Source of the DNA: Candidatus Synechococcus spongiarum LMB bulk15M
Lineage (GTDB): Bacteria > Cyanobacteriota > Cyanobacteriia > PCC-6307 > Cyanobiaceae
Direction: 5' to 3'
DNA length: 38,612 nucleotides
Assembly: GCA_002018045.1 (NCBI GenBank)
Contig: MWLD01000077.1
Span: 1-38,612, forward strand
Every line of letters starts with the position of its first letter. The first letter of the stretch is position 1. The position numbers were made by a program, and so were the translations under genes. The notes beneath the pieces are model-generated. The model searched no databases. It had not been told where the DNA came from and saw only the letters and a program-made list of their open reading frames with translations. Positions 27,240 through 36,606 of the stretch are shown here, one piece after another.

Positions 27240-27311
27240 TGGGCGATACTGGATTTGAACCAGTGACTCCACCGATGTCAACGGTGTGCTCTACCCCTGA
27301 GCTAATCGCCC
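27240..27311 (-). tRNA. tRNA-Val (anticodon GAC)
   Basis: The minus strand folds as a complete cloverleaf. Acceptor GGGCGAT pairs with ATCGCCC, the D-arm is AGCTCAGGGGTAGAGC, the anticodon stem CACCG/CGGTG encloses TTGACAT with anticodon GAC, and the T-loop is GGTTCAAATCC. The discriminator is A and CCA is not encoded. It borders the restriction cassette and ruvA remnant, a common place for integration. Confidence 0.95.
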
Positions 27312-27377
27312 CTGAAACGGCAGCAGGAGGATTGTAGCAGTTCTCAGCCAGGTGCTGGCAACCGGGCGCCTCAGTCC

Positions 27378-28124
27378 TCAGCAGCGCAGCAGTTGCAGGC
27401 GCCAGCGCTGACGGCGGGTGAGCGTACGGCTTTGTACGTGCAGTTCACCACGCCCCCGCAGCACCACCACATCCCCCACCTGCAACTCGGTGTGGGGACG
27501 CAATACGGTGCGGCCGTTGAGGCGCACCCGGCCGGCGCTGACGGCTGCTGCCATGCGGGCACGGGATAGACCGAGACCCGCAGACGCAACGGCGTCCAGG
27601 CGGCACGAGGCTTCCACGGTGGTAATGGTGCGGGGCTGACGCGGCTGATGGCGCAGTTGTCCCCAGGACACGGCGCTGGCCTCTACCACCACTGTGCGCA
27701 CCTGCATCGTGCGACCGTCCAGAGCCGCGGCACAGGCTGGCGTGGCAATGACTTGTGCACCGTTGTCCCGCAGGAGAATCACGTCCCCCCAACCCCGCGG
27801 ATCAACACCTGTTGTCAGCAAGGCTGCCTCGAAATCCTCCAGCTCGGCGGGGTCAAACAGGAAGTTGCCCTTCAATTCCACCAGGGCAAAGTCCATGGGT
27901 ACGTCCATGAGGGGTAGCTCCTCCCGGGCCAGGAGTAGCCGCTGCCGCTCGGCGGGGGTGATGCCGCCGGAACGCCGCCAGTGCAGGCCACTGCGCTGCT
28001 GAAGAACAGGTTCCACAGCCAGGCGCTCATCCGGATCGAGAAATCCCGTTGCCTCCGGCTGCCAACTGCGCAGGGCCACCTCAACCACCTCCAGCACATG
28101 GGCCAGAGCTTCGGATGAATCCAT
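27378..28124 (-). CDS. photosystem II S4-domain protein
   Basis: This RNA-binding S4 protein (YlmH-like, often named photosystem II S4 domain protein) occurs in cyanobacteria and plastids. From ATG 28124 it has 248 residues: PEATGFLDPDERLAVEPVL near 24-42, SGGITPAERQRLLLAREELP near 53-72, WGDVILLRDNGAQVIATPA near 117-135, and the S4 domain RLDAVASAGLGLSRARMAAA near 176-195 with RVRLNGRTVLRPHTELQVGD. The ATG overlaps the TAA of the upstream membrane protein gene, so translation is coupled; a longer in-frame start at 28172 is rejected. Its precise role is unknown, perhaps in photosystem II assembly or RNA metabolism. Confidence 0.85.
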   Translation of the reverse strand: MDSSEALAHVLEVVEVALRSWQPEATGFLDPDERLAVEPVLQQRSGLHWRRSGGITPAERQRLLLAREELPLMDVPMDFALVELKGNFLFDPAELEDFEAALLTTGVDPRGWGDVILLRDNGAQVIATPACAAALDGRTMQVRTVVVEASAVSWGQLRHQPRQPRTITTVEASCRLDAVASAGLGLSRARMAAAVSAGRVRLNGRTVLRPHTELQVGDVVVLRGRGELHVQSRTLTRRQRWRLQLLRC

Positions 28125-28615
28125 TAGAGGGCCACCACCGCCTGGGGGCGCACCCGTTGCAGATCTTTCCATGGCATGTCTTGTCCTGCCCTTGATTCCA
28201 CGACCAGTAACCAGGAACCTTCTTCGCTGCGGTTGCGGAGTTGGCGCAGGCGGTCCTCGTTGCTGCTATCCACGCCGGAGCTGGCGGCAAAACTGCCCAG
28301 AAAGCCAGCCACCAGCCCCAGCAGGCCTCCAATCAGGCGATTGCCCCAGAGGCCGGCAAAGGCAAATGTGTCCAAATTGGTCATGACGGTGAATGTCACC
28401 CCCGCAAAGAAGCCGAAGGGCACCAACCAGAACGCCATGGCCTTCTGCAGCCGTTGTTGGCGCAGTTGGGGATTGAGCACCTCCACTTGATCAAACGGAG
28501 TTTCCCCTGGCCCCACCGACTGAAGACCGGCCAAGGGAGTGGACAGTTTCACCAGGTGCTGGCGGAGGATGCACAGGTCCTGATGGTGATCGAGCACCAC
28601 AACAGCAATGGCCAT
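28124..28615 (-). CDS. conserved cyanobacterial two-helix membrane protein
   Basis: The 163-residue product begins MAIAVVVLDHHQDLCILRQH. It has a membrane hairpin: helix one near 61-80 (AFWLVPFGFFAGVTFTVMT) and helix two near 93-112 (LIGGLLGLVAGFLGSFAASS). A soluble end follows (SWLLVVESRAGQDMPWKDLQ). I do not know its function. The stop codon overlaps the start of the S4-protein gene, linking their expression. It is divergent from serA, with only 57 bases between the starts. Confidence 0.7.
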   Translation of the reverse strand: MAIAVVVLDHHQDLCILRQHLVKLSTPLAGLQSVGPGETPFDQVEVLNPQLRQQRLQKAMAFWLVPFGFFAGVTFTVMTNLDTFAFAGLWGNRLIGGLLGLVAGFLGSFAASSGVDSSNEDRLRQLRNRSEEGSWLLVVESRAGQDMPWKDLQRVRPQAVVAL

Positions 28616-28672
28616 GGGTGGAAGAGGGGCAATCAGTCACTACACTGCACCAACGGCACTGTCGCAGGGCGC

Positions 28673-30259
28673 ATGACAAAAGTTCTGGTCTCCGATCCCA
28701 TTGACCAAGCCGGAATCGACATTCTCTCGCAAGTTGCCCATGTGGATGTGCGCACGGGGCTGGTCGCAGAGGAGCTGCTGAATGCCGTCGCGGACTATGA
28801 CGCGTTGATGGTCCGCTCCGGAACCCGGGTGACCGCAGCAGTTATTGACGCTGCTCCCCGTCTCAAAATTATTGGCCGGGCCGGCGTTGGGGTGGACAAC
28901 GTTGATGTGACTGCCGCCACCCGCCGCGGTGTGCTGGTGGTCAACTCTCCCGAGGGCAACACCATTGCTGCTGCTGAACATGCCATGGCCATGATGCTGG
29001 CGCTCACCCGTAATATTCCCCAGGCCCATGCCAGCACCATGGCCGGCCGCTGGGACCGCAAACGGCACTTGGGCAACGAGCTTTACAAGAAAAACCTCGG
29101 GGTGGTGGGCCTGGGCAAAATTGGCGCCCATGTGGCCAGAATTGCCCAGGCCCTGGGCATGGTGGTGCTGGCCCATGACCCCTTTATCTCCAACGAGCGG
29201 GCACAAAAGCTGCAAGTGCGCCTGGTGGAACTGGACGCTCTGTTTGAAGAAGCGGACTACGTCACCTTGCACATTCCTCGTACCCACGAGACGGCAAACC
29301 TGGTGGGAGAAAAATTGTTGAAGCGCATGAAGCCCACAGCACGCCTCATCAACTGTGCTCGGGGTGGCGTTGTGGATGAGACGGCTCTGGTGGATGCACT
29401 GCGCAACAACACCATTGCTGGCGCTGCCCTGGACGTTTATGCCAGTGAACCTCTTCCCGCCGAGAGTCCCCTGCGCTCCGTCAAGGACAACCTCATCCTC
29501 ACTCCTCACCTTGGCGCCTCCACGGCCGAGGCCCAGGCCAGCGTGGCCATCGATGTTGCTGAACAGATCCGCGACGTTCTTCTCGGACTCCCTGCCCGTA
29601 GCGCAGTCAATATTCCGGGCCTGAGTCCCGATCTGATTGAGGCGTTGCGGGCTCACCTGAGCCTGGCTGAGCATCTGGGTCATTGCATCAGCCAACTGGC
29701 CGGAGGCAATGTGCAGGAACTGGAAGTGCGTATGCAGGGAGAGTTGGCCGCTCGGCCCAGCCAGCCCCTGGTTACGGCCTCTCTCAAGGGGCTGTTGAGT
29801 TCAGCGCTGGGGGAGCGGATCAATTACGTCAACGCCGGTCTGGAGGCCAAAAGTCGAGGCATCAAGGTTCTGGAAGTGAAGGATGAAGCCTCTCGGGACT
29901 ACAGCGGAGGATCTCTTCAACTCATCTGCCGGAGCAGTTCGGGCTTTCACAAGCTCACAGGGGCTGTTTTTGCCGGGGATGAACTGCGTATTACCAGTGT
30001 GGATTCTTTCCCCATCAGCGTGCCCCCCAGCAACCACATGCTCTTTACCCGTCACCGGGATATGCCCGGCATTATTGGCAGGTTGGGATCCCTGTTGGGA
30101 CAGCACAACGTGAACATTGCCAGCATGCAGGTGGGGCGGCGCATCATGCGGGGGGATGCGGTAATGGTGTTGAGCGTGGACGATCCAATCCCGGAGAGCC
30201 TGCTGGAGGACATCACCAGCATTGACGGCATTCGCGAAGCCCATGCCGTCAGCCTCTAG
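28673..30259 (+). CDS. serA: D-3-phosphoglycerate dehydrogenase
   Basis: SerA oxidises 3-phosphoglycerate to 3-phosphohydroxypyruvate, the first step of serine synthesis. The 528-residue product is the long type. It has the N-terminal substrate domain (MTKVLVSDPIDQAGIDILSQ), the NAD-binding GVVGLGKIGAHVARIAQALG near 143-162, catalytic Arg in INCARGGVVDE near 231-241, catalytic His in TPHLGASTAE near 280-289, then an intervening domain and a C-terminal ACT domain (MPGIIGRLGSLLGQHNVNIA near 464-483) for serine feedback. The frame is open upstream to 28241, but ATG 28673 matches the family. Confidence 0.96.
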   Translation: MTKVLVSDPIDQAGIDILSQVAHVDVRTGLVAEELLNAVADYDALMVRSGTRVTAAVIDAAPRLKIIGRAGVGVDNVDVTAATRRGVLVVNSPEGNTIAAAEHAMAMMLALTRNIPQAHASTMAGRWDRKRHLGNELYKKNLGVVGLGKIGAHVARIAQALGMVVLAHDPFISNERAQKLQVRLVELDALFEEADYVTLHIPRTHETANLVGEKLLKRMKPTARLINCARGGVVDETALVDALRNNTIAGAALDVYASEPLPAESPLRSVKDNLILTPHLGASTAEAQASVAIDVAEQIRDVLLGLPARSAVNIPGLSPDLIEALRAHLSLAEHLGHCISQLAGGNVQELEVRMQGELAARPSQPLVTASLKGLLSSALGERINYVNAGLEAKSRGIKVLEVKDEASRDYSGGSLQLICRSSSGFHKLTGAVFAGDELRITSVDSFPISVPPSNHMLFTRHRDMPGIIGRLGSLLGQHNVNIASMQVGRRIMRGDAVMVLSVDDPIPESLLEDITSIDGIREAHAVSL

Positions 30260-30266
30260 CCGGCCG

Positions 30267-30627
30267 ATGGTCTGTGGAGGCTGGTATGGACTTGCAGCCC
30301 TGTGGTGGAAGACTCCCTGCTCTGGCGGGTGGCGCAGTTGGGGATTCACCACACTGCCACAGTGCGTGACCCCGACACCGAGGAGGTTGTCACCACGCTC
30401 GCAGCCGCCTTCCAACTACCCACACCCCCACCCCGCTTCTCCCTCACGGAGCAATCCCGGCAAGAGTGGTCCAGCAGTTGGAAGTGGTCCATAGCTCCAG
30501 CAAGGAGTTGATCCAGTGGGTTGGAGTCGGTGCGGATGTGCTGCCGTGCAACGTCCTTGCTCCCGTGATCGTGCAACCGGCTCCCGACTTTGCCCGGTTG
30601 TTGAAGCCCACCGGGGGACAGGACTGA
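30267..30627 (+). pseudogene. prmA: internally deleted prmA (L11 methyltransferase)
   Basis: PrmA methylates ribosomal protein L11. Directly after serA the sequence reads WTCSPVVEDSLLWRVAQLGI and HHTATVRDPDTEEVV as in the PrmA N-terminus, up to QEWSSSWKW. In the next frame it then resumes at the C-terminal region with DVLPCNVLAPVIVQPAPDFA and RLLKPTGGQD before a TGA. The SAM-binding middle (about 150 residues) and the last helices are gone. The short direct repeat GTGGTCCA flanks the junction (about 30467 and 30485), consistent with deletion by recombination or slippage. No functional enzyme can be made. Confidence 0.75.
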
Positions 30628-30693
30628 ACTGAGCATTGCCGGCCTTCACGCCTTGGATCCACCCCTGAAATTCGGATCTGCGTGGACCTGGGC

Positions 30694-30712
30694 CAATAAG
30701 GAGTACTTATTG
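30694..30712. promoter_or_regulatory. inverted repeat upstream of petF
   Basis: CAATAAG-GAGTA-CTTATTG is a perfect 7-bp inverted repeat with a 5-base spacer in an AT-rich patch, about 130 bases before petF. It could be an operator or a small hairpin. No regulator is implied by the sequence. Confidence 0.3.
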
Positions 30713-30842
30713 ACCATGAATGCATCGATTTATCTTATTGGAACTTCGCCTCCAAGGGCGTGAGATTGGTAACAAGTGGGGGTAAAAGTGTGTCGTCCCG
30801 CAGGACCCGGTTTTGCCAGGCCCTGCTCTGCATGCTGAATTT

Positions 30843-31142
30843 ATGGCTTCCTACAAGGTCACCTTCATCAACGAAAGCGAAGGTCTGAACGAGACCATTG
30901 ATGTCTCGGATGACCAATACATCCTTGATGCGGCGGAGGAAGCAGGACTTGACCTGCCCTACTCCTGCCGTGCCGGTGCCTGCTCCACCTGTGCTGGCAA
31001 GCTCAACAGCGGCACCGTCGACCAATCAGACCAGAGCTTTCTGGATGACGACCAGATTGAAGCAGGCTTTGTTCTCACCTGTGTGGCGTATCCAACGTCG
31101 GATTGCGTCATTACCACCCACGCCGAGGAAGACCTCTACTAA
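30843..31142 (+). CDS. petF: plant-type [2Fe-2S] ferredoxin
   Basis: Ferredoxin accepts electrons from photosystem I and passes them to FNR, thioredoxin reductase and nitrogen assimilation. The 99-residue product has [20 protein letters not shown], cluster ligands Cys42, Cys47, Cys50 and Cys80 ([14 protein letters not shown] and [12 protein letters not shown]), and the C-terminal EEDLY. All features are canonical. ATG 30843 is chosen over the in-frame start at 30813. Two hairpins downstream (31170-31192 and 31594-31635) may end its transcript. Confidence 0.97.
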   Translation: MASYKVTFINESEGLNETIDVSDDQYILDAAEEAGLDLPYSCRAGACSTCAGKLNSGTVDQSDQSFLDDDQIEAGFVLTCVAYPTSDCVITTHAEEDLY

Positions 31143-31169
31143 ACGTTCCCTACAGGTCTTCCGTATCCA

Positions 31170-31192
31170 CCACCCGCATCACTAGCGGGTGG
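31170..31192 (+). terminator. hairpin downstream of petF
   Basis: A perfect 8-bp stem CCACCCGC/GCGGGTGG with a 7-base loop starts 28 bases after the petF stop. It lacks a T-run, so it may stabilise the mRNA end rather than terminate by itself. Confidence 0.4.
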
Positions 31193-31214
31193 CGCTTCTC
31201 CTCAGGCCACTGCG

Positions 31215-31610
31215 ATGGGACCCACCCGTGCCTTGCTCCCCCACCGCAGTCAGCACTCCAGTCCTGGTGCTCAGTACAGCTTCCGGATTCTTGGGCCTTG
31301 CTGTCGCTTATTTGACCGGGAAGAGTTGCCCTGGCCCTGTTGTCGTTTGCAATGGCGTAGCAAAGAGCCCAGTTGGCGGCGGATTGGTCGGCGCTTTGTA
31401 CCTGATCTGGCTTGCAGGCGCAGCCCCAGCTATGCCGTTGAGCTGCTCCTCCAACCTGACCTACGGCCCACAAAAACCGTTCTCACCCTCTTTGCAGAGC
31501 GACTCAGCCCGGAGTTGAAGGAGTGGTGGTATAGCAGGTGCTCCCTTCGTTATCCGGATGGAGCTGCACCCGACCCTCCTCGGCGGAACACCGGAGAGGC
31601 CCATGGTTGA
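31215..31610 (+). CDS. possible unknown protein between petF and psbV
   Basis: The frame gives up to 131 residues with a protein-like centre: YSFRILGPCCRLFDREELPW, then RRIGRRFVPDLACRRSPSY and AVELLLQPDLRPTKTVLTLF followed by ERLSPELKEWWYSRC. The first 20 residues and the Pro/Arg tail look less natural, and the ATG has no ribosome-binding site. I know no family. It could be a real picocyanobacterial hypothetical gene or a decayed one. The stop falls inside the left arm of the hairpin at 31594-31635. Confidence 0.35.
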   Translation: MGPTRALLPHRSQHSSPGAQYSFRILGPCCRLFDREELPWPCCRLQWRSKEPSWRRIGRRFVPDLACRRSPSYAVELLLQPDLRPTKTVLTLFAERLSPELKEWWYSRCSLRYPDGAAPDPPRRNTGEAHG

Positions 31611-31635
31611 CCGTTGCGGCAACCATGGGCCTCTC
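31594..31635. terminator. strong hairpin terminator between petF region and psbV
   Basis: Arms GAGAGGCCCATGGTTG and CAACCATGGGCCTCTC pair perfectly over 16 bases around a 10-base loop, followed on the plus strand by TGTTTTC. The element separates plus-strand transcription from petF and minus-strand transcription from psbV, whose stop is 35 bases away. It could act in both directions. Confidence 0.7.
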
Positions 31636-31669
31636 TGTTTTCGGAGGGACTCGGACCACCGGGCACGGA

Positions 31670-32206
31670 TCAGAAGTAGATCTTGCCGCCACCCCAGGAA
31701 TCCCCCTGCACCTTGGGGGCCACCAGAATGTAACTGGCAATCAAGCGCAGGTCATCCTCCGAGAGATCACGCATCTTTGGAAAGATGTCGCTGCTGCGAA
31801 GGCTGGGGTGCAAGTCGGCGATGGAGTACTCACCGTCATAGGAGGTGGGGTCATGGAGGTAGTCCACCAGGCTCTCGACGGAGTTGCGCGGCGGTGTGGC
31901 AAGGGCGAGGGTCTCCGGATCCAGGCCAACGTTGTGGTTTGTCTTGGTGATCCCGCTGGCATGGCAACTTCCACAGCTACGGTTGAATATGGCCTTACCT
32001 GACTTGACCTCGGCTTCCGTGAGAAGCGTTGTGTCACCTTGAAGATTCTGAAGAACGGTCAAGGTGTCCGCATCCCAGTTGGCCGCATGGACAGCCGTGG
32101 GGTAGACCAACGTTGCCAGGGGCAGCAAGAACACCGCCAGGAGCGCACCGCAGCGCCGGGCCATGGAGTCCAGTCCAGTGGTGAGGCGGTGCAAAAAGCT
32201 GTTCAT
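31670..32206 (-). CDS. psbV: cytochrome c-550 of photosystem II
   Basis: PsbV is an extrinsic lumenal subunit that stabilises the oxygen-evolving cluster. From ATG 32206 it has 178 residues: a signal peptide (ALLAVFLLPLATLVYPTAVH then A, cleavage near 41), the heme site Cys78-Gly-Ser-Cys81-His82, ITKTNHNVGLDPETLALATP near 86-105, PTSYDGEYSIADLHPSLRSS near 119-138 with the second axial His, and the family C-terminus GDSWGGGKIYF. An in-frame upstream ATG (32278) is less likely; Met15 is another possible start. No obvious ribosome-binding site. Confidence 0.93.
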   Translation of the reverse strand: MNSFLHRLTTGLDSMARRCGALLAVFLLPLATLVYPTAVHAANWDADTLTVLQNLQGDTTLLTEAEVKSGKAIFNRSCGSCHASGITKTNHNVGLDPETLALATPPRNSVESLVDYLHDPTSYDGEYSIADLHPSLRSSDIFPKMRDLSEDDLRLIASYILVAPKVQGDSWGGGKIYF

Positions 32207-32305
32207 CGGTGGGGGATGCTGATAGGCCACAATCCCTTGTATCACGCAAGTCAGCCTCCTTGCCGCCATGGGATTCAACTCGTCAGAGAGTGTTTCAGAA
32301 ACGGG

Positions 32306-33277
32306 TCAGGGCGGGGTTGTTCCAGAGCGTATCCCGTCTGATCCGGCCGTCAACTCCAGGACGAGAAAGTCCCTGGCCATGATGGTGGAGGGGAAAATAG
32401 CCCGGGCCTCTGCCAGCAGATCATCGGGCCCAATGGCCTGTCCCGGTATGTAACGGGGGCTGAAGTGGGTTAATGCCAACCGACCCACGCCTGCGGCCAG
32501 AGCCACCTGTGCTGCCATGGTAGTGGTGGAATGGAGCCGCTGCAGGGCCAACTCCCCGTCCCGGTGCGCAAACGTGGCCTCGTGGATCAGAAGGTCTGCC
32601 CCACGAGCTAGGTCCACAGCCGTGTCACAAAACACCGTGTCGGTGGCATACACCAGACTCACCCCCGCCTGGGGAGGGCCGCAAAGGCTGGAGCCTGCAA
32701 TGGCGCGGCCACCCACGGAAACGGTTTCACCTTGCTTGAGGCGACCGTAGATGGGGCCTGGGGGAATGCCCAATGCCTTGGCTTTTTCCACGTCGAACCG
32801 CCCCGACCGCGGCTTTTGCGCAATGCGAAACCCACTGGCCGGGATGCGGTGCCAGAGCGGGCGAGACTCTACAACCAGATCGTCGTCCTCAAAGAGAACA
32901 TGACCCTGCGGGGGAGGGGTGTTGGCATGAAAGTGCAGCGGATAGCTCAGGCGGGTAGAGGAGAACCGCAGGGCTGACTCCACAAAGTTCTGCAATGGGG
33001 GCGGACCGTAGAGGTGCAGACCTGTTGATGTGCCCGCCATACCCAAACTGGCCAGCAGCCCCGGCAAGCCGAAGACGTGGTCCCCATGCATGTGGGTAAC
33101 GAAGATGCGCCGCAACCGGGATACCCGTAGGGGACTACGCAACAGTTGATGCTGCGTGGCCTCGCCACAATCCAGCAACCAGAGCTCGCTGCGCTGGGGG
33201 AGGCGTATCGCCAGAGACGACACGTTGCGCTGACGGGTTGGAACGCCAGAACTGGTGCCCAGAAAGGTGACCTGCAA
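32306..33277 (-). CDS. rnz: ribonuclease Z
   Basis: RNase Z cuts the 3' trailer from pre-tRNAs without encoded CCA, which fits the two tRNA genes here. The 323 residues start [20 protein letters not shown], carry the metallo-beta-lactamase motif [13 protein letters not shown] (His62, His64, Asp66, His67), [20 protein letters not shown] near 157-176, YATDTVFCD near 221-229, LLIHEATF near 240-247, and [10 protein letters not shown] near 277-286. Length is normal. It faces rpoZ divergently with 54 bases between the starts. Confidence 0.95.
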   Translation of the reverse strand: MQVTFLGTSSGVPTRQRNVSSLAIRLPQRSELWLLDCGEATQHQLLRSPLRVSRLRRIFVTHMHGDHVFGLPGLLASLGMAGTSTGLHLYGPPPLQNFVESALRFSSTRLSYPLHFHANTPPPQGHVLFEDDDLVVESRPLWHRIPASGFRIAQKPRSGRFDVEKAKALGIPPGPIYGRLKQGETVSVGGRAIAGSSLCGPPQAGVSLVYATDTVFCDTAVDLARGADLLIHEATFAHRDGELALQRLHSTTTMAAQVALAAGVGRLALTHFSPRYIPGQAIGPDDLLAEARAIFPSTIMARDFLVLELTAGSDGIRSGTTPP

Positions 33278-33331
33278 CGACGTGAAACGGGGGGCTTCAC
33301 CTATTGTGCGCTGGCCGGCTACACTGACTCC

Positions 33332-33553
33332 ATGACCAGACAGTATTCGGCCAAGGAACTCTCCCGGCGGATGGAGTCACTGATCTCCAATGCGCAAAAC
33401 CGCTACCTCACCACGGTGCGGATTGCCTTCCGCGCCAAGCAGCGCCACTTTGACGATTTCGAGGGCCTGCTGGAAGAGAGCGACATCAAACCCGTGCAGC
33501 GGGCCATCGTTGAACTCTACGACGAGCACCTTACCCCCGAACTGTTGGCCTAG
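33332..33553 (+). CDS. rpoZ: RNA polymerase omega subunit
   Basis: Omega helps assemble RNA polymerase and, in cyanobacteria, influences sigma factor recruitment. From ATG 33332 the 73 residues read [20 protein letters not shown], then [40 protein letters not shown]. This is the cyanobacterial RpoZ pattern (RAKxRxxDDF, KPVxRAIxE). The upstream extension of the frame lies over the rnz start and is not family-like. The DUF1818 gene follows directly. Confidence 0.85.
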   Translation: MTRQYSAKELSRRMESLISNAQNRYLTTVRIAFRAKQRHFDDFEGLLEESDIKPVQRAIVELYDEHLTPELLA

Positions 33554-33938
33554 TCCGGCACCCCTCCAGCGGGAAGGGGACGGCTGGCGCCTGGCTGTAG
33601 ATCCTGCCAAGCCCTTCGTGGCCCTGGTGGGCGGTGAGGACTGGGCCTGTGAGTTGCGCGCCGCTGAACTCCAGGCGCTGTGCCATGGCGTAACTCTGCT
33701 GGTGCGCCAACACCGTGCCATCGCTGAACAGTTGATGGCGGAAGAGTCCATCACCATCAACCATGAATCCCGTGGTCTGTGGATAGAACTGTCCGGGACA
33801 GCAGCGTCCTGGTCCCTGCGCTTTCTCCTGGAACCGGAAGCAGATCGTGGCTGTGAAGGGGCTTGGTCAGCGCAGGCCAGTCCCCGGTTGGCCATGGCGC
33901 TGCAGCAACTGGATGGCTCCGGGACACTGCAACATTGA
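33510..33938 (+). CDS. DUF1818 family protein, start unclear
   Basis: The homologous part runs from about 33570: [57 protein letters not shown] and [19 protein letters not shown]. This is the order of DUF1818, a small cyanobacterial protein of unknown function often found beside rpoZ. No ATG or GTG in frame precedes the homology; the nearest canonical start is TTG 33510 inside rpoZ. From there it is 142 residues, somewhat longer than usual. A lost start codon or an unusual start is possible. Confidence 0.7.
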   Translation: MNSTTSTLPPNCWPSPAPLQREGDGWRLAVDPAKPFVALVGGEDWACELRAAELQALCHGVTLLVRQHRAIAEQLMAEESITINHESRGLWIELSGTAASWSLRFLLEPEADRGCEGAWSAQASPRLAMALQQLDGSGTLQH

Positions 33939-34131
33939 CACGCCCGTTCCCCGGACACCGTTCCCCATAGCCATAGAGCCCGGATACGGGCGGCTCAACT
34001 GTGACCAATGGAACACCTTCCGACTCCACTGCTATCAAAGCAGTGCCTGGGCAGTTTCCAGACGTTATGCAAGGAAATCTCGCGGTGGGTCCGGCTTGGC
34101 AAGAAGATGGAGATCCCTGCCTTGGGTCGCC

Positions 34132-34842
34132 GTGGATCTTCCCACCATTCGTGCCGCCCTCTGTGACCATGATCACAGCAAGCGGTTACAAGCACTGGTG
34201 GCGCTGCGGCATCACAGTACGGCCGATGCAGAGCCCATCTTGCTGACGGCGTTGAAGAGCGACACGTTTATCATTCGCTCCTTTGCCTGCATGGGCCTGG
34301 GCCGGAAGCGAACCGAGGCCGGTTTTCACGCTCTCCTGGAACGGGCGCGGCAGGACAAGGACCCCAACGTGCGGGCAGAGGCCGCCAGTGCGCTGAGTTG
34401 GTTTGGCTTTGATCGCTGCACATCCCTGCTGCTGCAACTATTTTCCCAAGACGATCATTGGCTGGTGCGCCACAGCATTCTTGCAGCATTATCCGAATGC
34501 GGAGATCCCGACGTGCAACTGCAAGTGGTGCGTCAGGGTCTTGCAGGGAACGACGATACGGTGCGCTGCTGTGCGTTGGAATTGTTGGGTGTGCTGGTGG
34601 GGTCCCCCCTTGAGAAGGAGGCGGAAACACTGCTGCTGGCAGCCAGTCATAACGACAACCCCTGGATCCGCCGCACCGCGGCCCGCACCATTGGGAACTT
34701 CCCAGGGGAAACAGCCCGCCAACGCTGCCTTGAACTGCGCCAGGATCCCGACTATCGGATTGTGGCTGCGAGCATGGAGTCTTCACTCAAATTGGAGAGT
34801 GGCCCGGAGCCCGATGGGGCCGTTGACCAAGGCAAAGGATAA
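34132..34842 (+). CDS. HEAT-repeat protein, start frameshifted
   Basis: The 236-residue product is made of alpha-helical HEAT units: TIRAALCDHDHSKRLQALVA, LTALKSDTFIIRSFACMGLG, DKDPNVRAEAASALSWFG, DDHWLVRHSILAALSECGD, NDDTVRCCALELLGVL and NDNPWIRRTAARTIGNFPGE. The family usually starts MELPAL or similar. An ATG GAG ATC CCT GCC TTG run just upstream (34108) would give MEIPAL but is one base out of frame, with an extra G in the TTGGG run. GTG 34132 is the only nearby in-frame start. HEAT proteins of this type are linked to phycobilin lyases or protein interactions; the role here is unknown. Confidence 0.7.
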   Translation: MDLPTIRAALCDHDHSKRLQALVALRHHSTADAEPILLTALKSDTFIIRSFACMGLGRKRTEAGFHALLERARQDKDPNVRAEAASALSWFGFDRCTSLLLQLFSQDDHWLVRHSILAALSECGDPDVQLQVVRQGLAGNDDTVRCCALELLGVLVGSPLEKEAETLLLAASHNDNPWIRRTAARTIGNFPGETARQRCLELRQDPDYRIVAASMESSLKLESGPEPDGAVDQGKG

Positions 34843-34885
34843 AGGGAATCCGACAGCATGAGCCATGGATGCATTTTCCATCTAG

Positions 34886-36397
<1,512 letters not shown>

Positions 36398-36419
36398 TCG
36401 CTCATGTGTCCGCTTATCT

Positions 36420-36448
36420 GTTCCTGATCCGTTCCAAGGATCGGGAAC
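36420..36448 (+). terminator. hairpin downstream of thiC
   Basis: GTTCCTGATCC and GGATCGGGAAC form an 11-bp stem with one G-T pair around a 7-base loop, 22 bases after the thiC stop. No T-run follows, so termination is uncertain. The remaining stretch to 36606 holds no gene I can support. Confidence 0.45.
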
Positions 36449-36606
36449 GGTGAATGCAAGAGAAAGTGGTAAAGCCGAAAGCACTTTGCCACTGTTGTCT
36501 TGCAAGTCTTAAAAGTAGGCTTAACCAAGCTGGGAGGGGCTCATTATACTGTGCCACCCGCCGCCGGACTTCAGCGCAGCACCACGATGGCTAAGGCTGC
36601 CCATGA

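Noticed and set aside
28640-29695. 351-codon minus-strand frame opposite serA
   Set aside because: Antisense shadow of serA; rich in Gly, His and Gln without domain pattern.
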